NCBI GenBank assembly: GCA_016927175.1
Contig: JAFGNC010000591.1
Location: 1 to 12,091, forward strand
Reading direction: 5' to 3'
Length of the DNA stretch: 12,091 nt
From: Gammaproteobacteria bacterium
Lineage (GTDB): Bacteria > Pseudomonadota > Gammaproteobacteria > Steroidobacterales > Rariloculaceae
Below, one piece after another: positions 1 to 5,853 of the stretch (position 1 is its first letter; each line of letters begins with the position of its first letter). Both the position numbers and the translations under genes were made by a program. The notes beneath the pieces were generated by a model, which searched no databases, had not been told where the DNA came from, and saw nothing but the letters and a program-made list of their open reading frames with translations.

Positions 1-87
1 ACGCGCGAAGCCGGGTTCACGGCCCACCTCGTGAAGCCGGTCGCCATCGACGCGATCACGAGACTGATCGAGCGCGCCGCGGGCTGA
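1..87 (+). CDS. C-terminal end of a response-regulator receiver domain (partial)
   Basis: Frame 1 is open from the window edge to a TGA at 85-87 and gives 28 residues ending a protein. The stretch AGFTAHLVKPVAIDAITRLI is the classic end of a CheY-like receiver domain. It carries the conserved lysine before proline (KP) that closes the phosphorylation pocket, followed by the last amphipathic helix. No output domain follows, so the protein is either a single-domain regulator or, more likely, a hybrid histidine kinase or multi-domain sensor ending in a receiver. The rest lies outside the window. It converges with the leftward oxidase operon, whose last stop codon is 47 bases away, so co-transcription is excluded. 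Confidence 0.8.
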   Translation, partial: TREAGFTAHLVKPVAIDAITRLIERAAG

Positions 88-90
88 CGG

Positions 91-105
91 CGGCGCCGAG
101 CGCCG
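91..105 (+). terminator. Short GC hairpin just after the receiver-domain gene
   Basis: CGGCGC (91-96) and GCGCCG (100-105) form a six-pair stem with a three-base loop, starting three bases after the stop codon. No run of T follows, so it is at best a weak or factor-assisted transcript end. In DNA this GC-rich such a stem can arise by chance. Confidence 0.3.
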
Positions 106-111
106 CACGCA

Positions 112-137
112 CTGACGGTGCCGCCGCGCGCCGTCAG
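112..137 (-). terminator. Inverted repeat at the 3' end of the oxidase operon
   Basis: CTGACGG (112-118) and CCGTCAG (131-137) are perfect seven-base arms around a 12-base loop. The right arm contains the stop codon of the last leftward gene (134-136). The position between two converging genes suits a transcript end, but there is no T tract on either strand. Confidence 0.3.
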
Positions 138-592
138 CGCACGCTCAACGGATCGCAGGATTCCAGCATCAGGATCGGGATTCCGCTCCACAGCGTCGCC
201 ACCAGAAAGAGCCCGGCGTGCAGCAGCGCGCCGTACGCCAGGAAGGCCGAGCGGACGTGCAGCACGTTCTGCTCGTCTTCCATCTCGCTCAACAGCCGCT
301 GCCACGCTCTGAACGACCAGATGCCGGATGCGGCGATGGTGCCGGCGACGACCACGGTCAGCGCGCCGAGCAGGACACGCAGCAGATCCACGCCGCCGAC
401 GTCGTCGAGGCCGGCGGCACAGCCGGCGCCCTGCAGCGAGTACATCGCGACGAAATCGATCATCCACAACACGGGCGCGATCAGAAAGCCTGCCGCGTTC
501 GCCGGAAAGCGGTGCTTGCGCGCGATGAACTCGCGACCGGTGTCGTCGACCGTCGTGCGGATCTCGTCGTCGATGCGAGCATCACCCTGCAT
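134..592 (-). CDS. Small unrecognised membrane protein at the end of the oxidase operon
   Basis: This encodes 152 residues. A charged N-terminus of about 30 residues is followed by three likely membrane segments (about 35-60, 70-92 and 115-145), with a charged, probably cytoplasmic, loop at about 94-113. There are cysteines at 58 and 146, one near the end of the first segment and one after the last. The start ATG is supported by AGGAG about seven bases upstream. The gene begins 21 bases after the fused oxidase subunit I+III gene. That is where small subunit IV or assembly genes sit in many oxidase operons, so a role in that complex is inferred. I recall loosely similar small membrane proteins beside other cytochrome oxidase genes but cannot name a family. 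No haem-, copper- or nucleotide-binding motif is visible. Confidence 0.75.
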   Translation of the reverse strand: MQGDARIDDEIRTTVDDTGREFIARKHRFPANAAGFLIAPVLWMIDFVAMYSLQGAGCAAGLDDVGGVDLLRVLLGALTVVVAGTIAASGIWSFRAWQRLLSEMEDEQNVLHVRSAFLAYGALLHAGLFLVATLWSGIPILMLESCDPLSVR

Positions 593-613
593 GGCGTCTC
601 CTGGAGACCCCTC

Positions 614-3142
614 TCACGACGGTGCTCCTGTCAGATAGATGACGGCGAGCACGATCGCTCCCTGCGCCGCCGCATAGAACGTCAGCAGCGCCGCGACGCG
701 GGCGGCCAGCGTGCGCTCGGGATCGACGCCGCGTGCCGCGATTCTCGCGAGGGCGAACAGGGTCGCCCCGAGCGCGGCGGCCGCGTGGACCGCGTGAAAC
801 ACGAGCATCGCGAATACGACCGCGCCGTATGCGTGCACGTCGATGCGGAAAGGCAGGCTTCCGATCACGGCATCCTCGGCAAGCAGCATCAGCACGAGCG
901 CAACCGCCGCGGCCGCGAGCGCGACCGCCGCGAGCGCCCTTCGGCCCCGCCCGACCGCCCGCGTCGTCAGCCACGCCGCCGGCAGCGACAGCGCGAGCAG
1001 CAGCGCCGTCGTGACGACCGGCGCGCCGACGGAGGGTGCCGAGCCGAGCGGCGGCCAGAGCTCCGCGGCCGTCCACAGATAGAAGTAGCTGTAGACGAGC
1101 GACAGGAATATGGACAGATCGACGAACAGGAAAACGACCGCGCCGAGCCACCCGGCGGAGCGCCGGTCGCCGAGCTCGATCGGCAGCGTCAGGCCGCGGC
1201 CGGCGTCCTTTGTCGGCTTTTCCGGCGCCGGCGCCCACCACCACGCGAGCAGCACGGCCAGCAGCGCGGCAGCTCCGGCGGCGGTCACCGCATAGGCGGA
1301 GACCAGCAGACCGACGAACATCGCGCCCGTCGCGATCGCCGCGAGCACCGGCACGAACGTCGGATGCGGCAGGCGAATCACGTATTCGGGCGCACCGCCG
1401 ACGACCGTCGTGACCATCGACTCGCGTTTGCCCTCGGGCGCCGTGCCGAGATACTCCTCCGCGTTCTGGATGCGCCGCGGCAGGTCCGGCTCGTCCCACA
1501 GCGGATGGCGGCTGCGCACGGGCGGAATGCTGCGCAGGTTGTACGGCGGGACCGGGGAGCGGCTGCCCCACTCGAGCCCGTCGGCCTCCCATGGATTCGT
1601 GCCCGCGTCGCGCCCGCGGAAGACGCTGAACGCGACGTTGGCCAGGAACACGAGCACGGCGGCACCGACGACATATGCGCCGAGAGTCGAAGTCAGGTTC
1701 AGCCCGTCCCAGCCGATGCCTTCCGGATACGTGTAGACGCGCCGCGGCATGCCGAGGAGCCCCGTCAGATGCATCGGCAGGAACGACACGTTGAAGCCGA
1801 CGAACATCAGCCAGAAGCTCAGCTTGCCGAGCGGTTCGGCCAGCATGCGCCCGGTCGCTCTCGGCAGGTAGTAATGGAAGGCGGCGAACAGCGGGAACAC
1901 CATGCCGCCGATCAGCACGTAGTGGAAATGCGCCACGACGAAGTACGTGTCGTGCACCTGCCAGTCGAACGGCACCATCGCGACCATGACTCCGGTCAGG
2001 CCCCCGATCACGAAGATCAGGATGAAACCGATGATGAACAGCAGCGGCGTCTGCAGCCGCGGCCGGCCGTTCCACAGCGTCGCGATCCATGCGAACACCT
2101 GGATGCCGCTCGGGATCGCGACGGCGAGACTCGCGCCGGCGAAGAACGACAGCGCGAGCCGCGGGATGCCGGTCGCGTACATGTGGTGCACCCACAGCCC
2201 GAAGCTCAGGAAGGCCGTGCCGATCACCGCCAGCACCACCAGGTGGTACGCGACCAGCGGGCTCCTCGCGAAGGACGGCAGCATCGCGCTGACGAGGCCC
2301 GCCGCGGGCAGAAAGATGATGTAGACCTCGGGGTGCCCGAAGATCCAGAACAGGTGCTGCCACAGCAGCGGGTCGCCGCCGCGGGCGACGTCGTAGAACG
2401 GCAGACCGAAGGTCCGCTCCACCTCGAGCAGGATGCTGCCGAGCACGAGCGGCGGAAAGCCGAACACGATCATGAACGACACCGCGAGCATGTACCAGGC
2501 GAAGATCGGCATCCGGTCGAGCGACATGCCGGGCGCGCGCATCTTCAGGATCGTCACGATCAGCTCGATCGCGCCGGTGATGCTGGCGATCTCGACGAAC
2601 GTCACGCCGAGCAGCCAGAAGTCCTGGCTCTTGTCGGGCGAGAACTCGATCGACGTCAGCGGCACGTACATGAACCAGCCGCCGTCGGGCACCGAGCCGA
2701 CGATGAAACTCGAATAGATCAGGATGCCGCCCAGCAGGAAACACCCGTAGCCGTAGGCGCCGAGGCGCGGGAACGCCATGTCGTGCGCGCCCACCATGGC
2801 GGGGATCAGGTAGACGCCGAAGGCTTCCATGATCGGCACGGCGAAAAGGAACATCATCGTCGTGCCGTGCATCGTGAACAGCTGGTCGTAAAGCTCTGCG
2901 CTCAGGAAGCCGTTCTCCGGCACCAGCAGCTGCGTGCGCATCAGCAGCGCCAGCACGCCGCCGATCAGAAAGAAAAAGAAGCCGGTGACGATGAAGCGCC
3001 GCCCGACGATCGAATTGTTGACGGCGCAGACGCGGCGTATCCCCTTCGGCGGCGCCCAGACGCGGTCGAAGCGATCCTCGAACCGGTCGACGGCGTCGTC
3101 GCGCCGCGGGCGCGGCATCGGGCCTGCGACGGTCTCGCTCAT
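614..3142 (-). CDS. ctaD: Cytochrome c oxidase subunit I fused to subunit III (caa3 type)
   Basis: This is an 842-residue inner-membrane protein that reduces oxygen to water. Residues 40-510 are a haem-copper oxidase subunit I: His92 and His407 for low-spin haem, His405 for the active-site haem, and His270, His319 and His320 for CuB. HPEVY (270-274) holds the gating Glu272 and the Tyr274 that crosslinks to the copper ligand in this family. Residues 590-640 form a two-helix linker. From about 660 to the end is a divergent subunit III with the expected histidine-rich helix at 770-790. D-pathway Asp121 is present, but the K-pathway lysine is Gln348 and the two D-pathway asparagines are Val110 and Gly128. 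The start overlaps the subunit II stop as ATGA, with GGAG about eight bases upstream. Fusion of subunits I and III is known in other bacteria. Confidence 0.95.
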   Translation of the reverse strand: MSETVAGPMPRPRRDDAVDRFEDRFDRVWAPPKGIRRVCAVNNSIVGRRFIVTGFFFFLIGGVLALLMRTQLLVPENGFLSAELYDQLFTMHGTTMMFLFAVPIMEAFGVYLIPAMVGAHDMAFPRLGAYGYGCFLLGGILIYSSFIVGSVPDGGWFMYVPLTSIEFSPDKSQDFWLLGVTFVEIASITGAIELIVTILKMRAPGMSLDRMPIFAWYMLAVSFMIVFGFPPLVLGSILLEVERTFGLPFYDVARGGDPLLWQHLFWIFGHPEVYIIFLPAAGLVSAMLPSFARSPLVAYHLVVLAVIGTAFLSFGLWVHHMYATGIPRLALSFFAGASLAVAIPSGIQVFAWIATLWNGRPRLQTPLLFIIGFILIFVIGGLTGVMVAMVPFDWQVHDTYFVVAHFHYVLIGGMVFPLFAAFHYYLPRATGRMLAEPLGKLSFWLMFVGFNVSFLPMHLTGLLGMPRRVYTYPEGIGWDGLNLTSTLGAYVVGAAVLVFLANVAFSVFRGRDAGTNPWEADGLEWGSRSPVPPYNLRSIPPVRSRHPLWDEPDLPRRIQNAEEYLGTAPEGKRESMVTTVVGGAPEYVIRLPHPTFVPVLAAIATGAMFVGLLVSAYAVTAAGAAALLAVLLAWWWAPAPEKPTKDAGRGLTLPIELGDRRSAGWLGAVVFLFVDLSIFLSLVYSYFYLWTAAELWPPLGSAPSVGAPVVTTALLLALSLPAAWLTTRAVGRGRRALAAVALAAAAVALVLMLLAEDAVIGSLPFRIDVHAYGAVVFAMLVFHAVHAAAALGATLFALARIAARGVDPERTLAARVAALLTFYAAAQGAIVLAVIYLTGAPS

Positions 3143-4119
3143 TCGAGACTCTCCAGGTACGCGGCGATCGCATCCCTCTGCTGTCGATCGAGGTCGGCAA
3201 AGTCCGGCATCCGGTTGCCGGGCTTCAGGGCGCCGTTGTGAGCGATCCACAGCGCCAGATTGTCCCGCGTCGTGTCGAGCAGCCCGGCGCCGATCGTCAG
3301 CCGGCCGCCGACGTGCGTCAGGTCGGGCCCGACCCGCCCCCACGCGCGCGTGCCGCGCACGGCATGGCACAACGCGCATCCGGCCGCGGCGAACAGCTCG
3401 CCGCCGCGTCGCGCCAGCTCGTCCTCGGGCTCGGCGGCCGGTCGCCGCTGCGCGTCCGCCCATGCCGCGAACTCCTCCGGCGGCACGGCCACTGCGACGA
3501 GCGCCATCTTGGCATGGCCGAGACCGCAGAACTCCGCGCACTGGCCGCGCAGGATGCCGGCGCTATCCGCCTCGACGACGAGTCGGTTCGTCCTGCCGGG
3601 GATCAGGTCGAGCTTTCCGGCGAGCCTCGGCAGCCACAGGCTGTGTATCACGTCGGCGGAGGTCAGGATCAGCTCGATCTGGCGACCGACCGGAAGGTAC
3701 AGCTCGTTCGCGGTCGTGAAGCCTCCGGCCGGCGTGCCGTCGTCGTACTCGATGTCCCACCACCACTGGTGAGCCCGGACCCGGATCGTCAGCGCTTCCG
3801 GCGCGCGCTCGTCGCTGACGCTCGCGCCGACGATGACGCCGAAAGGCAGCAGGATCGACAGCACGACGACGGGCAGCACGATGCCGCCGCCGAGGATCAT
3901 CCGCTCCGGATCGACCGTCCGGCGACGGTCGGGATGGCTGAACACCGCGTACAGCAGCGCCGTCAGCACCAGCACGAACACGGCGACGCCGACACCGAAC
4001 ATCCACCACCACAGCGCGGCGATCTCCCGCGCGACCGGTCCGAGCGGGGACAGAGCGGATTGAATGCCCTCGCAGCCGCACAGCCCGAGGGTCAGCAGTG
4101 CAATCGCGCCCCGCGCCAC
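3139..4119 (-). CDS. ctaC: Cytochrome c oxidase subunit II with C-terminal cytochrome c domain
   Basis: This encodes 326 residues from a GTG start. It accepts electrons from periplasmic cytochrome c and passes them to subunit I. A lipoprotein signal ends at Cys16 (L-C-G-C). Membrane helices lie at about 32-60 and 74-100, followed by a cupredoxin domain with the complete CuA site: His159, Cys194, Glu196, Cys198, His202 and Met205, within QCAEFCGLGHAKM. A C-terminal class I cytochrome c carries CALCH (haem cysteines 248 and 251, His252) and a probable axial Met304. This fused haem domain defines the caa3 type. I chose the GTG two bases after the upstream TAG because it gives a proper lipoprotein signal. 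No Shine-Dalgarno sequence is visible, so translation probably depends on coupling to the gene before it. The stop overlaps the next gene by four bases. Confidence 0.93.
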   Translation of the reverse strand: MARGAIALLTLGLCGCEGIQSALSPLGPVAREIAALWWWMFGVGVAVFVLVLTALLYAVFSHPDRRRTVDPERMILGGGIVLPVVVLSILLPFGVIVGASVSDERAPEALTIRVRAHQWWWDIEYDDGTPAGGFTTANELYLPVGRQIELILTSADVIHSLWLPRLAGKLDLIPGRTNRLVVEADSAGILRGQCAEFCGLGHAKMALVAVAVPPEEFAAWADAQRRPAAEPEDELARRGGELFAAAGCALCHAVRGTRAWGRVGPDLTHVGGRLTIGAGLLDTTRDNLALWIAHNGALKPGNRMPDFADLDRQQRDAIAAYLESLE

Positions 4120-4121
4120 GG

Positions 4122-4877
4122 CTAGCGTGGGTCGGACTGCGGCTCGGCCCCGCCACCGGCGAAGCGATCCGAAGGATCCGCCTCGAAGCCTTTGCGCGCG
4201 GCGTAATCCTCGATCTCGTTCAGCGACTCGACGTACGCGACGAGCTCCCAGATCGTGCGCTGCGGCAGCATCGAGCTCCACGCCGGCATGCCGTCGGCAC
4301 GACCGTGCAGGATGCTGAGGTAGATCTGTGCGGGATCGCCGCCGTGGATCCACTTCTCGTCGCTGAGCGGCGGACCCATGCCGCCGCCGCCGAGCGGCGC
4401 ATGGCAGCCGCTGCAGTTGAAAGCCGCGAAGTGCCGCTCTCCGGCCGCGACCGCGTCGGGATCGCCCGCATACGGATTCTGGATGTTCGGATCGATGCGC
4501 GCGACGCCGGGGAACAGAGTCACCGCGGGGATGTAAGCCGCGCGGTCGCCCTCGGCCGGCAGCCTGCCTTCCGGCTGCGCACCTTCGAACGCCGCCGCGT
4601 CCCCCGCGCGAAAGGTGCCGAGTGCGATGTCGGTCTGCCCCTGCCCCGCGCCCCGTCGCGCCGCGTCGTCCGGCGCATCGCCGTCCTGCCGACTCCCGGC
4701 GGAGCGGGATTCGGCATCGCTCGATCTCTGTATGGAGCCGAGCGGGTTCCTGCGGGGCTCGTCGCCGGAGTCGCAGCCTGCCGCGGCCGCGAGCGCCGCC
4801 GCTGCCGCCGGCAGGAGCCAGCGCATTCCTCGAACGGACGTCTCGCTCCCGTTGCGCTCGAATATTCGCCTCGACAT
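4122..4877 (-). CDS. Lipoprotein class I cytochrome c, likely electron carrier to the oxidase
   Basis: This encodes 251 residues. A hydrophobic signal ends in a lipobox (A-A-G-C, Cys35), followed by a disordered, charged linker of about 100 residues and one class I cytochrome c domain. That domain has CSGCH (haem cysteines 155 and 158, His159) and axial Met197 in GMPAW; the end IWELVAYVESL is typical of the family. It lies between the dehydrogenase/XoxJ genes and oxidase subunit II, one base after the former and two before the latter, so a role as membrane-tethered carrier between the two is a reasonable inference. It does not look like the usual XoxG cytochrome. The start at 4877 is preferred for its GAGGG about eight bases upstream. 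ATG 4826 would give a more standard lipoprotein signal length but lacks a ribosome site at proper spacing. Confidence 0.88.
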   Translation of the reverse strand: MSRRIFERNGSETSVRGMRWLLPAAAAALAAAAGCDSGDEPRRNPLGSIQRSSDAESRSAGSRQDGDAPDDAARRGAGQGQTDIALGTFRAGDAAAFEGAQPEGRLPAEGDRAAYIPAVTLFPGVARIDPNIQNPYAGDPDAVAAGERHFAAFNCSGCHAPLGGGGMGPPLSDEKWIHGGDPAQIYLSILHGRADGMPAWSSMLPQRTIWELVAYVESLNEIEDYAARKGFEADPSDRFAGGGAEPQSDPR

Positions 4878-4878
4878 G

Positions 4879-5853
4879 TCACTGACCCTCGCTGACGTCG
4901 TCATGAGCGACCCGGAGGGGCTCCGCTCCTTCCGCGGCGCGGCCGTCCCGCGGCTCGACGAGCGGCACGCCGTATCGCTCGAGCGTTGCGACGACGTCGT
5001 CGCGGCGGCTCTCGAGGACCGCTTCGATCTCGTCGCGCAACGCCGTGTCGCCGCGGCGCACGCCCATCGCAATCGAGAACTCGAAAGGCAGCGGCGCGAA
5101 CGCCGCGCCGTCCTTGATCGGCTGCACCTCGAGCGGCACGTCCGAGCGCTGCGCGAACCACCCGGCGAGCGGCCCCCACGCAGTTGCGACGTCGACCTCG
5201 CCGTTCGCGACGGCTTCGATCAGCCGCGCCGGCGGGTTCGGATCGCGGTAATCGCCGTAGATCATGTAGCCGACGACGTTGTCGACGATGCCGAGCCGCC
5301 CGAGCGCATGGACCGGCGGCGGGTTCGCGCCGTCATCGCCCGTCAGGTGAACGCCGATCCGCAGCTTGCGGAGCCGCGGATCCCCCAGCGAACGAAGATC
5401 GAGCTGCTCCGCGGCCGGATAGACGAACACATAGGACGAGCGGTAGTACGGCCGCGTCGTCTCGACCAGCTCGTAGTCCGCGGGCACGCCGATGACGAGA
5501 TCGCATTCGCCGGCATCGAGCGTGTTGCGGATGAAGCCGCGCCGCTGCGCCCACCACGTATACGAGAGCTCAGCGCCGAGCTCGTCCGCGATCAGCTCGG
5601 CAAGCGCATTCTCGAACCCCTCGCCCGCGCGGTTCGAGAACGGCAGGTTGTTCGGATCGGAGCAGACGCGGAGCTGCCTTTCAGCCGCCGTCGGGGTCAG
5701 CGGGAAGGCGAGCAGCACGGCCGCCGCGGCGGCAGCGGGCGCGATGGAGCGCGCGAGTCGCGCCGCCCATGTCCGCCGGCGGCCGTGACCTCTGCGCACG
5801 GCGGCGAAGCCCGCCGCGGTCGCGCGCGGCGCAGGCCGAAGGTCACGCGCCAT
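4879..5853 (-). CDS. xoxJ: XoxJ-like periplasmic binding protein of the PQQ dehydrogenase
   Basis: This encodes 324 residues. It has an unusually long, arginine-rich N-terminus (1-35), a hydrophobic signal core (36-55) and likely cleavage after TAA at about 57. The mature protein starts with LRVCSDPNNLPFSN (61-74), the hallmark of the quinoprotein-dehydrogenase-associated family of solute-binding-like proteins (MoxJ/XoxJ). The two-lobed fold continues to about residue 300. Known members are encoded beside PQQ dehydrogenases and are thought to help activate or mature the enzyme rather than feed a transporter; no permease or ATPase gene is present here. The start overlaps the end of the dehydrogenase gene by 11 bases and has a strong AGGAGG six to seven bases upstream, inside the dehydrogenase tail. 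A GTG at residue 19 (5799) would shorten the signal but has no better support. Confidence 0.9.
   Translation of the reverse strand: MARDLRPAPRATAAGFAAVRRGHGRRRTWAARLARSIAPAAAAAAVLLAFPLTPTAAERQLRVCSDPNNLPFSNRAGEGFENALAELIADELGAELSYTWWAQRRGFIRNTLDAGECDLVIGVPADYELVETTRPYYRSSYVFVYPAAEQLDLRSLGDPRLRKLRIGVHLTGDDGANPPPVHALGRLGIVDNVVGYMIYGDYRDPNPPARLIEAVANGEVDVATAWGPLAGWFAQRSDVPLEVQPIKDGAAFAPLPFEFSIAMGVRRGDTALRDEIEAVLESRRDDVVATLERYGVPLVEPRDGRAAEGAEPLRVAHDDVSEGQ

Noticed and set aside
218..3241. A 1007-codon open frame on the + strand
   Set aside because: It lies antisense to the oxidase genes, its product is arginine-, glutamine- and histidine-rich with no domain, and it arises from the third-position GC bias of the real minus-strand genes.
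3143..3541. Extension of the fused subunit I frame upstream of ATG 3142
   Set aside because: This stretch is the out-of-frame shadow of the subunit II cytochrome domain. The ATGA overlap and ribosome site place the start at 3142.
4879..5853. XoxJ-like gene considered as part of an ABC transporter
   Set aside because: No permease or ATPase gene is nearby, and its sequence belongs to the dehydrogenase-associated branch of binding proteins.
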